Source: an uncultured Bacteroidales bacterium (GTDB lineage: Bacteria > Bacteroidota > Bacteroidia > Bacteroidales > Paludibacteraceae). From it: 64,000 bases of DNA. Below, piece after piece: positions 1-8,725 of the stretch. The DNA lies in assembly GCA_944322025.1 (NCBI GenBank), contig CALUOH010000028.1, forward strand, positions 1 to 64,000. The letters are read 5' to 3'. The position numbers and the translations under genes were made by a program. Position 1 is the first letter of the stretch, and each line of letters starts with the position of its first letter. The notes under the pieces are model-generated. The model was not told the DNA's origin. It was given only the letters and a program-made list of their open reading frames with translations, and searched no databases.

Positions 1-1502
1 GTGTATATCTCGGCGAGATACCCGAAGCGCGACAGACTTATAACGTCATCGGAAACATGAACGAACACCAGCTTACAATCGGAGAAACAACATTCGGAGG
101 CCGCCCGGAGCTTGTCGACACTACTGGAATGATAGACTACGGCAGCCTTATATACATCACATTACAGCGGGCGAAAACCGCCCGTGAAGCCATAAAAACC
201 ATGGCTGAACTGGTAAAGACATACGGTTATTACAGCTCGGGAGAATCATTCTCCATCGCCGACCCCAATGAGGTATGGATTATGGAGCTGATAGGCAAAG
301 GCCCAGGCAATAAGGGTGCTGTCTGGGTAGCGCGGCTAATGCCCTCCGACTGTGTGTCAGCACACGCCAATCAGGCCCGCATCACCACATTCCAGCTTGA
401 AAAAGGAAGCAAGGGCAAAAGCATATCGGACAAGAACCTGAAAAAAATATTCAACCCCGGGGTTGAAACCGTCTATGCCGAAGATGTGATTTCTTTCGCA
501 CGCGAAAAAGGCTATTTCAACGGCAGTGACGCTGAGTTCAGTTTCTCCGACACATACAACCCTCTCGACTGGAGCGGACTGCGTATATGCGAAGCCCGCG
601 TGTGGTCATTCTTCCGCGCCGTGAACCCCGAAATGGATAAATACTATTCATATATCAACGGCGAAACTAAGGAACGTATGCCGCTGTGGATTAAACCTGC
701 AAAGAAAGTGTCAGCCAAAGACCTCAGAGGCTACATGCGCGACCATTATGAGGGCACTCCGCTTGACATGACTCAGGGCATCGGTGCCGGGCCATACAAT
801 TCGCCATACCGTGCCACACCCCTCATCTTCACAGTCGACAGTGTGGACTACTACCACGAACGCCCTACCGCCACACAACAGACAGGCTTCACATTCGTTG
901 CACAGATGCGCGGCTGGCTGCCTGCACCCATTGGCGGACTTCTCTGGTTTGGCCTTGATGACGCAACATGCAATGTCTATGTACCTATGTACAGCTGCAT
1001 GACCGACGTACCGGAGTCTATGCGCGAAGGCAATGGTGATATGCTCTCATTCAGCTGGCGTTCTGCCTTCTGGGTAAACAACTGGATTGCCAACATGGTA
1101 TATGGACGCTACTCACAGATGATGCCTATAGTGGCTGCACGCCAGAGTGCTCTTGAAGAGCAGTTCTCCGAAGCGGTAAAAATGGCCGATGCCCAGGCAC
1201 TGAAACTCTATAAAGAGTCCACAGCTGAAGTCGTACCATACCTTACAGACTTTTCAAAGACTCAGGCTCGCGTGGCCATACGCACATGGAAACATCTCGG
1301 TGAATACCTGATTGTCAAGTTCATGGACGGAGTTGTCAAAGGGGAACAAGACGGTGAGTTCAAACGCACCCCCGAAGGCATACCGGCCGACATTCAGCGT
1401 CCTGGCTATCCGGCTGAGGGATACAACAAACGTGAGTTTGTTGACCCAGACCCTGAGCGTTTCCGCTTCAAGACAAAAGAGGAGATGGACAACAGAAAAT
1501 GA
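1..1502 (+). CDS. C69-family dipeptidase, 5' truncated
   Basis: This gene encodes a peptidase family C69 (PepD-like) dipeptidase that hydrolyses dipeptides. The reading frame is open from the first bases of the window (reading VYLGEIPEARQTYNVIGNMN before the first ATG at 57), so the true start and the N-terminal nucleophile cysteine typical of the family lie upstream and are missing. The segment with GNMNEHQLTIGETTFGG and the downstream text through WSGLRICEARVW are typical of the family. About 500 residues are visible and the stop is at 1500-1502. An export signal, if present, would be in the missing part. The next gene starts 11 bp later on the same strand, which suggests co-transcription with two further genes that end in another peptidase. 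Confidence 0.9.
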   Translation, partial: VYLGEIPEARQTYNVIGNMNEHQLTIGETTFGGRPELVDTTGMIDYGSLIYITLQRAKTAREAIKTMAELVKTYGYYSSGESFSIADPNEVWIMELIGKGPGNKGAVWVARLMPSDCVSAHANQARITTFQLEKGSKGKSISDKNLKKIFNPGVETVYAEDVISFAREKGYFNGSDAEFSFSDTYNPLDWSGLRICEARVWSFFRAVNPEMDKYYSYINGETKERMPLWIKPAKKVSAKDLRGYMRDHYEGTPLDMTQGIGAGPYNSPYRATPLIFTVDSVDYYHERPTATQQTGFTFVAQMRGWLPAPIGGLLWFGLDDATCNVYVPMYSCMTDVPESMREGNGDMLSFSWRSAFWVNNWIANMVYGRYSQMMPIVAARQSALEEQFSEAVKMADAQALKLYKESTAEVVPYLTDFSKTQARVAIRTWKHLGEYLIVKFMDGVVKGEQDGEFKRTPEGIPADIQRPGYPAEGYNKREFVDPDPERFRFKTKEEMDNRK

Positions 1503-1513
1503 CTTGAGTCCCA

Positions 1514-2833
1514 ATGACCCTCTGCCTCTCTGTTATCGTCATATTGACTGCCGCCTTTCTGTATGTGCTGCCTGCATGTGCGGAAAGGCCGCAGGTCAAA
1601 GACATTACCATAGAGAGAAATGGGTCATTCATCAAGAAGTCATTCACGTACAACGCTTCCGGAGACCCCACATTGACGACTGTCGCAATATCGTCCAACG
1701 GAGAGACTTGGGCAGATAGTGCATACATCCTCACCACCTACGATGGCCACAACGTCAGCAGTAGGACAATCAGAACTATGGGCAACCACGGTTGGCGAGA
1801 GAGCATGAGAGCGGATTACTGCTATCTCGACAACGTACTGACACGTGAAATCAGAACGGAATACGGCACAGGATGTGACTCCATACGCTCCGAAGCAACC
1901 ATCACCTACCGCTCCGGCAGACTGGAGAGTTGCAAGCGTACCACCGTGAGTAGCAACATGGAAATATACCAGACGGACAACTATGCCTACTACGGCAACG
2001 GGGGATTACTCTCACTGCGCACAGCGTATTCGGGAAGCGGCGTACCTCAATCCGTTTTCCTAGCCACATTTTCCACACCGTCTGCTGACGGGCGGGACAC
2101 GGTGACTATGCTTGAAGAGCGTGACTGCATAACAACCGCAACAGGCCGGGCTATAAGGATATTCGACAGTTCGGGCAGACTGCTCTCTGACAACCGCCAG
2201 AGCAACATTGACTGCTCTTGGCGCGATGTGGACAAAACGGAATACAGATATGACTACAGCGGAAGATTGATATTGGAAATCCACTACACTCGCGCACCTG
2301 AATTCTGGAAGCCCGACTACAAGACAGCATATTTGTACGACGGCGACCGTTTGACAGAACGGGTGTCGAGCCGCCATGACGGACGGCGGTGGAGAGAACA
2401 GCACAAAAGCGTCTTCTCATACACTGGCGACCGCATGACAGAGGGCGAATGCACACTCTCTTTCTGGTCCGACGAGTTGGTCTATGAGGACTATATGCCA
2501 CTCCCGTCAAACCTTACAGGCCTGTACGGACATGGCAGAAGACTCTTTGTCAACCACTACGACACCCCCATCGAGACCTCTGAAGATGAAGATGGTGCCT
2601 ACGCTGGTGCACTCTATCCTAATCCGTCACCGACTGGACTGTTTTACATTGACAGCCGCTATGATGTCGAGGAGGTGCTCATATACAGCCCCGCCGGTGC
2701 GCTCACATACGCCGGACGGCCTGAGGACGGCACATTGATAGACCTCTCCTCATGCCCCGCTGGCCTCTACATCGCCGTGCTCAAATGCCGGGGCTACACA
2801 GTCTCGACAAAGATAATAAAGACAGATATATAA
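1514..2833 (+). CDS. Secreted protein with T9SS type A C-terminal sorting domain
   Basis: A 439-residue secreted protein of unknown function. Residues 1-23 form a Sec signal peptide (hydrophobic run, then ACAE). The middle (about 90-340) has many tyrosine-rich strands such as YRYDYSGRLILEIHY and YLYDGDRLTERVSS that resemble YD/RHS-type repeats. Residues about 367-439 form a type IX secretion sorting domain: YPNPSPTGLFYI, a middle VLIYSPAGA and a final GLYIAVLKC..STKIIKTDI. In the family such a tail directs passage through the T9SS and anchoring or release at the surface. The gene sits between two peptidase genes with 11 and 18 bp gaps, so it is probably in their operon. Its ligand or substrate cannot be read from the sequence. 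Confidence 0.85.
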   Translation: MTLCLSVIVILTAAFLYVLPACAERPQVKDITIERNGSFIKKSFTYNASGDPTLTTVAISSNGETWADSAYILTTYDGHNVSSRTIRTMGNHGWRESMRADYCYLDNVLTREIRTEYGTGCDSIRSEATITYRSGRLESCKRTTVSSNMEIYQTDNYAYYGNGGLLSLRTAYSGSGVPQSVFLATFSTPSADGRDTVTMLEERDCITTATGRAIRIFDSSGRLLSDNRQSNIDCSWRDVDKTEYRYDYSGRLILEIHYTRAPEFWKPDYKTAYLYDGDRLTERVSSRHDGRRWREQHKSVFSYTGDRMTEGECTLSFWSDELVYEDYMPLPSNLTGLYGHGRRLFVNHYDTPIETSEDEDGAYAGALYPNPSPTGLFYIDSRYDVEEVLIYSPAGALTYAGRPEDGTLIDLSSCPAGLYIAVLKCRGYTVSTKIIKTDI

Positions 2834-2851
2834 TTACTTAATCCATTTATC

Positions 2852-4948
2852 ATGAGAAAAATCAATTCATTAGTAATCAGCTTATTGGTAAGCGTATCGC
2901 TTATGGCACAAAACCCATTCTTTACAAAACCCGAAACGCCGCACGGGACATTCCCGTTCGACAAGCTCAAGAACGAACACTTCATGCCGGCCCTGCAAGA
3001 GGGCATCAAGCAGCACAACGCTGAGATAGAGGCCATTGTAAACAACCCTGCTGCCCCGACTTTCGACAACACAATCGTCGCACTGGAGCGTTCCGGCATG
3101 CTGTACACCAAAGTGCTCACCGTTTTCTATGCTCTAAACAGCGCAGAGACAAACGACGGGATGCAGAAACTCTCTCTCGAATTCTCGCCCATAATCACCG
3201 AGCACAGCAACAACATCATGCTCAACGAGAAGCTCTTCGCGCGCGTCAAGGCCGTATACGAACAGCGTGACAAACTGAAACTCAACACAGAGGACAAGAT
3301 GCTCCTCCAAAAGACATACGACTCTTTCGCCATGAACGGCGCGGCTCTGCCCGATGACAAGAAAGAGCAATACAAGGAGCTCTCGCAGAAACTCAGCCTC
3401 GCATCCCTCCAGTTCGCACAGAACGCATTGCAGGAGATGAACGGTTACTCACTGCTAATCAAGGACAAGGAGGTACTATCCGGCATACCCGACAACGTAC
3501 TCTCCGCCGCAAAGAAGAATGCAGAAGAGGCAGGAAAGGAGGGATGGCTCCTCGACCTCCGCGCCACTTGCTACACGCCAATCATGATGTACGCCGACAA
3601 CCGCGACCTGCGCCGCGAGATATGGATGGCGTTCAACACCCAGTGCATGGACGGCAGCAAATATGACAACCGTGGGAACATCAGCACCATAATCAACTCA
3701 CGCCTCGAAATTGCCAAACTCTTCGGCTACTCCAACTACGCGGAATACGCGCTCCGCGACCGCATGGCGGAAAACCCCGCAAACGTCTACAACCTGCTCA
3801 ACCAGCTCCTCGACGCATACACATCAAAGGCCGAAGAGGAACTCGCCGAGGTGCAGGCATACGCCGACAACCACGGCGGATATTTCAAGATACAGCCGTG
3901 GGATTTCAGCTACTACAGCGAGAAACTGAAAAACGAGAAGTTCGACCTCAACGCGGACATGCTCAAACCCTATTTTGAACTGGAACACGTGAAAAGCGGT
4001 GTATTCGGCCTCGCCGGCAAGCTCTACGGTCTGAAATTCAATAAGAACGAGAAGATACCCGTCTACCACGATGAGGTAGAAGCCTATGATGTGACCGATG
4101 CCAACGGCAAATATCTCGCCGTCCTCTACACCGACTTCCATCCCCGCAAAGGCAAGCGCGCCGGCGCGTGGATGACCGAGTACAAGGCTCAGTATAAGGA
4201 TGAAAAAGGCCGTGACTCGCGCCCGCACATCACGATAGTGATGAACTTCACTCGCCCGACTGACGACAAGCCCGCACTCCTCACATTCGAGGAAGCCGAG
4301 ACATTCCTCCACGAGTTCGGCCACGCACTCCACGGCATGCTGTCCAAAGGCACATACGCCAGCATCTCAGGCACAAGCGTCTATCGCGACTTCGTAGAAC
4401 TGCCGTCGCAAATCATGGAGAACTGGGCCACGGAGACTGAATGGCTCAACGAATACGCCGTACACTATCAGACTGGCGAGAAGATGCCCGCAGAACTTGT
4501 ACAGAAGATAATCGATGCCTCAAACTTCAACTGCGGATATGCATGCCTGCGCCAACTCGGCTTCGGCCTTCAGGACATGGCATACCACACCATCACCACG
4601 CCCTACGATGGCGACGTGCTTGAGATGGAGCGCACATCCACAGCCAAAGCCAACGTCCTGCCCGACGTACCCGCCACTGGCCGTTGCACCACATTCTCGC
4701 ACATCTTCGCCGGAGGCTATGCGGCTGGCTATTACAGCTACAAATGGGCTGAGGTACTCGATGCCGATGCGTTCTCCCTCTTCAAGAAAAACGGCATATA
4801 TGACAAAAAGACAGCCACAAGCTTCCGCAAGAACATCCTTGAGAAGGGAGGCTCTGAGCATCCCATGACGCTCTACAAGCGTTTCCGTGGACAGGAGCCG
4901 ACCATCGACGCCCTCCTGCTCCGCAACGGCTTGAAGCCCGCTAAATGA
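2852..4948 (+). CDS. dcp: M3 family oligopeptidase / peptidyl-dipeptidase (Dcp-like)
   Basis: A zinc metallopeptidase of family M3 that cleaves short peptides, often releasing C-terminal dipeptides. The protein has 698 residues, the usual length for Dcp. A signal peptide (MRKINSLVISLLVSVSLMAQ) places it in the periplasm. The catalytic HEFGH is at residues 487-491, followed by ALHGMLS and then FVELPSQIMENW, which supplies the third zinc ligand. The N-terminal helical region and the C-terminal block with FSHIFAGGYAAGYYSYKWAE fit the M3A fold. It starts 18 bp after the preceding gene and is followed by a strong hairpin terminator. Together with the upstream C69 dipeptidase it suggests peptide scavenging. 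Dcp versus oligopeptidase A cannot be settled from sequence alone. Confidence 0.93.
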   Translation: MRKINSLVISLLVSVSLMAQNPFFTKPETPHGTFPFDKLKNEHFMPALQEGIKQHNAEIEAIVNNPAAPTFDNTIVALERSGMLYTKVLTVFYALNSAETNDGMQKLSLEFSPIITEHSNNIMLNEKLFARVKAVYEQRDKLKLNTEDKMLLQKTYDSFAMNGAALPDDKKEQYKELSQKLSLASLQFAQNALQEMNGYSLLIKDKEVLSGIPDNVLSAAKKNAEEAGKEGWLLDLRATCYTPIMMYADNRDLRREIWMAFNTQCMDGSKYDNRGNISTIINSRLEIAKLFGYSNYAEYALRDRMAENPANVYNLLNQLLDAYTSKAEEELAEVQAYADNHGGYFKIQPWDFSYYSEKLKNEKFDLNADMLKPYFELEHVKSGVFGLAGKLYGLKFNKNEKIPVYHDEVEAYDVTDANGKYLAVLYTDFHPRKGKRAGAWMTEYKAQYKDEKGRDSRPHITIVMNFTRPTDDKPALLTFEEAETFLHEFGHALHGMLSKGTYASISGTSVYRDFVELPSQIMENWATETEWLNEYAVHYQTGEKMPAELVQKIIDASNFNCGYACLRQLGFGLQDMAYHTITTPYDGDVLEMERTSTAKANVLPDVPATGRCTTFSHIFAGGYAAGYYSYKWAEVLDADAFSLFKKNGIYDKKTATSFRKNILEKGGSEHPMTLYKRFRGQEPTIDALLLRNGLKPAK

Positions 4949-4988
4949 CATACCTGCTTCAGGGCAATACGCCGTATACAACAGCAAA

Positions 4989-5025
4989 GCCCCGAACCAT
5001 TTTTCATGGTTCGGGGCACTCTTTA
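4989..5025 (+). terminator. Intrinsic terminator after the M3 peptidase gene
   Basis: A perfect 12-bp stem (4989-5000 GCCCCGAACCAT pairing with 5006-5017) with a 5-nt loop, followed by a T-containing tail. It lies 40 bp after the peptidase stop and closes the three-gene operon. Confidence 0.85.
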
Positions 5026-5113
5026 TTCTGCTCTCCATCAACGTATCCGCAACATCATCTGCAAATTCCTCAGCCTTCTTACACATCAGCGCACACTAAA
5101 TCGCACATCTCCG

Positions 5114-5315
5114 TCAAATTACCACTCTCACTACATACGTTTTCACCCTTATAACCCACTGATATACCTAGCATTCACCTTACCTCTCCTTACCTTTCCG
5201 CTACCCCTCCGCTACCCTCTCCTTAGCGGTTCGTTCTTATCTTGCATTTATTGACACAAAAGTGACAAAACGTAAAGCGCATCGCCGTATTGTCTATTTT
5301 ACACCTCAGCCGCCT
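5114..5315 (+). repeat. Dispersed intergenic repeat family A, copy A1
   Basis: This is one of five related copies in the window (others at 10559-10765, 27741-27915, 35470-35655 and, inverted, 48025-48232). It starts with TCAAATTACCACTCTCAC, passes through a pyrimidine-rich part with tandem CCGCTACC units ending CTACCCTCTCCTTAGC, and ends with GTGACAAAACGTAAAGCGCATC and a TATTTTAC motif. No gene is visible in 4949-5416 apart from the terminator and this repeat. Orientation and boundaries come from alignment by eye to the other copies. Confidence 0.75.
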
Positions 5316-5416
5316 CATGCCCGGCCTGCCCCGCCACATCAAGCAACTCCCCATATGAGCCTCCGCCCCCTCACTGCGCCACGTCCCACGCCGCCACCCG
5401 TCCGCCGTCCCTGCCT

Positions 5417-6520
5417 CTACTCCGCAGGCAGATATATCACGGCCGTCATCGGATAGTGGTCTGAAAACTTCTCCTTTATGACGCAGGCCTCTTTCACGTC
5501 TATGCTCTCGTCAACAAGTATATGGTCTATGGGAAAATACATCATGTTCTCGTGATAAGTCCAATAGTACCCCCAGCCGCCTGCCTCGGCATACACGTCT
5601 TTCAGCCCCCCCGACTTTATCCTATGGTACGTGTACGACTGGCACACATCGTTGAAGTCGCCGCACACCACCACTCTGTATGGCGACTCCTCCACCTCGC
5701 GCCCCACGGCTTCGGCTTGGGCTGCACGGCGCACCGCCGCCTCCCCCAACGTCATGGACACTGACTTCGTGGACGAAAGAAACTCCTCCGTCTCCCACTC
5801 CTCCGAAATGAGATTCTCTGCCCAACGCCGCTGCTCCCGCGTCAGCCGGTTGGATTCCAGATGGTTGTTTATCACCCTCAGCGTATCCTGCCCTACCCTG
5901 ACATCCGAATATATGGAATTATTGTATTGGGAGTCGTATGCCACATTCCCCTTCTTCACTATCGGATACTTCGAGAAAGTCGCAAGGCCGTTTGACGATG
6001 TACCCTTGCTGTTCTTATACCAAATATGCCTGTAAGGAAACATCTTGCGGAACTGCCGGAATAGGGCTGCCTCGCTCACGTCACCCTTCTCCCTCCTGTT
6101 GAAATACCCGAACTCCTGCAAGCACAGTATGTCCGGGTCTTCCCTCCTGATTAGCGCGCATATATCCTCGAAGCTCTTGTACCCGTTGAACAGGTGTATG
6201 TTGTATGTCATTATCTTCACCGGCTTGTCCGTCAGGCTGAGCACCTTCTCCGTAGGCAATACTATCGTGTTTCGCCATGCGGGCGCACTCACGGCCAGCA
6301 CTGCCGTCAATAGCAGTGCCACCCCCCACTTGCGGTTGAACAGCCAGAAAAGCGTTATCAGCACCAGCAGCAGCCACACTATCGGCAACCCCATACCGAG
6401 GAAACTGAACACCACGGTCATTTCCGGCGGCACCACTGTAGCCAGCAGCGCACCGCTGTACAGCAGAAGCAGCACCACCGTAATCACATACGCTATCAGT
6501 TTCACCAGCCCCCTAATCAT
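5417..6520 (-). CDS. Membrane-anchored endonuclease/exonuclease/phosphatase family protein
   Basis: A 367-residue protein of the EEP superfamily (phosphodiesterases and nucleases using a divalent metal). The first ~80 residues contain about three hydrophobic membrane segments. The catalytic domain begins near MTYNIHLF, carries ILCLQEF (metal-binding glutamate), GDFNDV and a terminal SDHYPM, all core EEP motifs. The start ATG overlaps the stop of the upstream rhomboid gene by 4 bp (ATGA), so translation is likely coupled and the gene is last in an operon with two rhomboids. The substrate (DNA, RNA, phospholipid or phosphoinositide-like) is not predictable. The active site probably faces the periplasm or the cytoplasmic membrane surface, depending on topology. 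Confidence 0.85.
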   Translation of the reverse strand: MIRGLVKLIAYVITVVLLLLYSGALLATVVPPEMTVVFSFLGMGLPIVWLLLVLITLFWLFNRKWGVALLLTAVLAVSAPAWRNTIVLPTEKVLSLTDKPVKIMTYNIHLFNGYKSFEDICALIRREDPDILCLQEFGYFNRREKGDVSEAALFRQFRKMFPYRHIWYKNSKGTSSNGLATFSKYPIVKKGNVAYDSQYNNSIYSDVRVGQDTLRVINNHLESNRLTREQRRWAENLISEEWETEEFLSSTKSVSMTLGEAAVRRAAQAEAVGREVEESPYRVVVCGDFNDVCQSYTYHRIKSGGLKDVYAEAGGWGYYWTYHENMMYFPIDHILVDESIDVKEACVIKEKFSDHYPMTAVIYLPAE

Positions 6521-7422
6521 AAATTCTTGCTCCGGTCGAACAGTTGGCGTTTCTCCTCTGCAGTCAGGCTCGCATAGCCCGAACGCTTGATTTTGTCGAG
6601 TATCTTGTCTATCGCAGCGTTGTTCGCGGCCTTCTCTTGGTTATACTCCGCATCACTCTTGGCATAGTGGTACTTGCTCCGGTTGTCCTTATAGACCTTC
6701 ACTTTCGGCCTCCTCCTGAACAGGTTGGCCAGCTTGTCCATCAGCTTGCTGACCGGGCGCGACATATCCTTGCCCCGCCTCAGGCCCGTGGCGTAAAGGT
6801 ATCCTATGGCTGCGCCGCCGAGATGCGCGAACTCCCCGCCCGCATTGCCTGATGTCACTCCTAACATACTGATAACCACCATCACTATGGCCATGTATTT
6901 CAGCTTGAGCTCCCCGAACAGGAAGAGCCTCACAGGATAGTTAGGCGCAGCCATGGCAGCCGACACTATCACCCCCATGATTGAAGCCGAAGCACCGAGA
7001 AGAAATGAAGTATCCACACTGCCGCGGAAATATGGGAACAGATTATACGCCAATATAAAAAACAGTGCACCTCCGAGTCCGCCGAGTATATACACGCCGA
7101 CAAGCTGTTTCTGCGAATGGAACTCGAGAAATATCCTGCCGAACCAATAGAGGCACAGCATGTTGAAGAACAGATGGAACACCTGCAAGTGCATGAACAT
7201 GTATGTCACAAGCGTCCACGGCTGACGTATCAGCAGCGGGAGCGAGGCCGGCAGCTCCAGATAGCTCTGGAACACCACTGGCGACACATTGAATAGCACC
7301 AGACACGCGCTGACGAGTTTCAGCACTATGAACACCCCCACATTTATATAAAGCAGCCGTATCATCGAAGACCCTTCGGCACACTGCCTTTTCAAAGAAG
7401 CCCAGAAATCACTCATATCCAT
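6517..7422 (-). CDS. Rhomboid family intramembrane serine protease
   Basis: An integral membrane serine protease that cuts transmembrane substrates inside the bilayer. Rhomboid signatures are present: HLFFNM in an early helix, the catalytic serine in GASAS, and the catalytic histidine in FAHLGGAAIGYLYA. About six membrane helices are followed by a basic cytosolic tail with FRRRPKVKVYKDNRSKYHYA and a final segment ending EEKRQLFDRSKNL. The start is placed at ATG 7422 (MDMSDFW). The frame is open upstream only through a TTG that overlaps the preceding stop, which is less likely. It lies 5 bp after the other rhomboid gene and overlaps the EEP gene by 4 bp, so the three form one transcript. Confidence 0.88.
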   Translation of the reverse strand: MDMSDFWASLKRQCAEGSSMIRLLYINVGVFIVLKLVSACLVLFNVSPVVFQSYLELPASLPLLIRQPWTLVTYMFMHLQVFHLFFNMLCLYWFGRIFLEFHSQKQLVGVYILGGLGGALFFILAYNLFPYFRGSVDTSFLLGASASIMGVIVSAAMAAPNYPVRLFLFGELKLKYMAIVMVVISMLGVTSGNAGGEFAHLGGAAIGYLYATGLRRGKDMSRPVSKLMDKLANLFRRRPKVKVYKDNRSKYHYAKSDAEYNQEKAANNAAIDKILDKIKRSGYASLTAEEKRQLFDRSKNL

Positions 7423-7427
7423 ATCTA

Positions 7428-8177
7428 TCAATTATAAAGCCTGCCTTGTTTCTTCCATATCAACAGCAGTATAGCTGCAAAAATCATCCCGCCGAGATGG
7501 GCGAAGTGCGCCACGTTGTCTACCGAGAAGCCCGACACTCCGAGCAACAGCTCTATGACAGCGTATAACGCCACGAATATCCTCGCCGGTATAGGCACAG
7601 GAAAGAATATTATAAACATCTTCTGCTCAGGGAATAGCCACCCGAACGCCAGCAGTATGCCGAACAGTGCGCCCGATGCCCCCACCGTGACCGGCATGGA
7701 GAAAAACTCATCCTTCAACCTCACCATGTCCGACAGCGTCATCTGACTCGCGTTCGTGATAATGGACGAAAGGTAACTGCCGTCGTTGTTCTCCATCGCC
7801 ATACGGAACATCTCCCCGTACTTGGCAAAGTCAATCATCCACGTCAGCTCCTGTATGACTCCCGCACCAACTCCTGTAAACAGATAGAAAAGAAGGAACT
7901 TCTTACCGCCCCACACCCTTTCGAGTACCACGCCGAACATCCAGAGGCCGAACATATTGAAGAATATGTGGGAAAACGAAGTCGTGTCATGCAGGAACAT
8001 GTACGTCAGAAACTGCCACGGCTTGAAAGCCGAGGACGACCAGTAGTGCAGTCCGAGGAGGTCATTGAGGTCAACACCGAACTTGGGCAGCACAAAACTC
8101 GCTGCCACCCAAAAAATCACATTGATTATTATAAGGTTCAACACCACAGGGGGTGTATTCATTCTTCCATACTCCAT
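7428..8177 (-). CDS. Rhomboid family intramembrane serine protease (second copy)
   Basis: A second rhomboid protease of about 249 residues. The visible signatures are HIFFNMFGLWMFG, the serine motif GASGALFG, and HFAHLGGMIFA with the catalytic histidine. An extra loop with SYLSSIITNASQMTLSDM lies before the serine helix. The start was set at ATG 8177 (MEYGRMNTPPVV), preceded by a GAGAAG purine stretch. ATG 8162 (MNTPPVV) is an alternative. A longer frame to 8261 adds a cysteine-rich lead with no membrane character and was not used. It is first in the rhomboid-rhomboid-EEP operon and divergent from the HU gene. Confidence 0.87.
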   Translation of the reverse strand: MEYGRMNTPPVVLNLIIINVIFWVAASFVLPKFGVDLNDLLGLHYWSSSAFKPWQFLTYMFLHDTTSFSHIFFNMFGLWMFGVVLERVWGGKKFLLFYLFTGVGAGVIQELTWMIDFAKYGEMFRMAMENNDGSYLSSIITNASQMTLSDMVRLKDEFFSMPVTVGASGALFGILLAFGWLFPEQKMFIIFFPVPIPARIFVALYAVIELLLGVSGFSVDNVAHFAHLGGMIFAAILLLIWKKQGRLYN

Positions 8178-8288
8178 AGCTTCTCGTTTTTCATCCTGAC
8201 AAACGCACTCTGACACACCGTATCTACATGTACAGCGCACCGTCTCTTGTGCGTCAACCAATATAATTCATTTTTTTCTTCGATAAAA

Positions 8289-8320
8289 TTTGTACAATAC
8301 AATTATTTCGTCTATTTTTG
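8289..8320 (+). promoter_or_regulatory. Bacteroidetes-type promoter of the HU gene
   Basis: TTTG at 8289-8292, then 20 bp, then TATTTTTG at 8313-8320 matches the -33/-7 consensus used by the Bacteroidetes primary sigma factor. It lies 58 bp before the HU start. Confidence 0.75.
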
Positions 8321-8377
8321 TCCCGTTATCAGTTGACCGTCGGAACTATATTCTTAAATTTTTAATACCATAAGTCT

Positions 8378-8650
8378 ATGAACAAAACAGATTTGATTGT
8401 CTCTGTCGCAGAGAAAACCGGGTTGAGCAAGGCAGATGCCAAAAAGGCTGTCGATGCCGTAGTGGAAAGCATTAGCGGTGCTCTCGTTGCCAACGAAAAA
8501 GTCATCCTCGTAGGTTTCGGCACATTCTCGATTAAAGAACACGGCGAACGCACTGCCATCAATCCCGCTACTAAGGAAAAGATCAATGTCCCCGCTAAGA
8601 AAACGGTCAAATTCAAAGTCGGGCGTGAGCTTGCCGATGCGGTGAAATGA
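8378..8650 (+). CDS. HU family DNA-binding protein
   Basis: A 90-residue nucleoid protein of the HU/IHF family that bends and compacts DNA as a dimer. The sequence has the usual layout: helical N-terminus MNKTDLIVSVAEKTGLSKADA, the VGFGTFSIKEHGER hinge, and the arm ending in VNVPAKKTVKFKVG-type residues (here INVPAKKTVKFKVGRELADAVK). Length is exactly that of the family. It has its own promoter and a strong terminator, so it is transcribed alone. A second, more divergent HU copy is encoded at 57429-57701. Confidence 0.95.
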   Translation: MNKTDLIVSVAEKTGLSKADAKKAVDAVVESISGALVANEKVILVGFGTFSIKEHGERTAINPATKEKINVPAKKTVKFKVGRELADAVK

Positions 8651-8689
8651 CTCGCCTGCTAATCCAGGCACGACTGAAAAAGTGACATG

Positions 8690-8725
8690 CGGCATCCGTT
8701 TTTCATACGGATGCCGTATCTTTTT
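8690..8725. terminator. Bidirectional terminator between HU and glycosyltransferase
   Basis: A 10-bp stem (8690-8699 CGGCATCCGT with 8707-8716) has a 7-nt loop and is followed on the plus strand by TATCTTTTT. The stop codon of the convergent minus-strand gene (8703-8705) lies inside the loop, so the terminator is overlapped by that gene's last codons. Confidence 0.8.

Noticed and set aside
5262-5456. Small ORFs starting MTKRxAHR inside repeats A1 and A3 (also readable in A5)
   Set aside because: Copies A2 and A4 lack a start, the frames diverge right after the shared block, and C-rich DNA is often open by chance. The DNA repeat explains the similarity.
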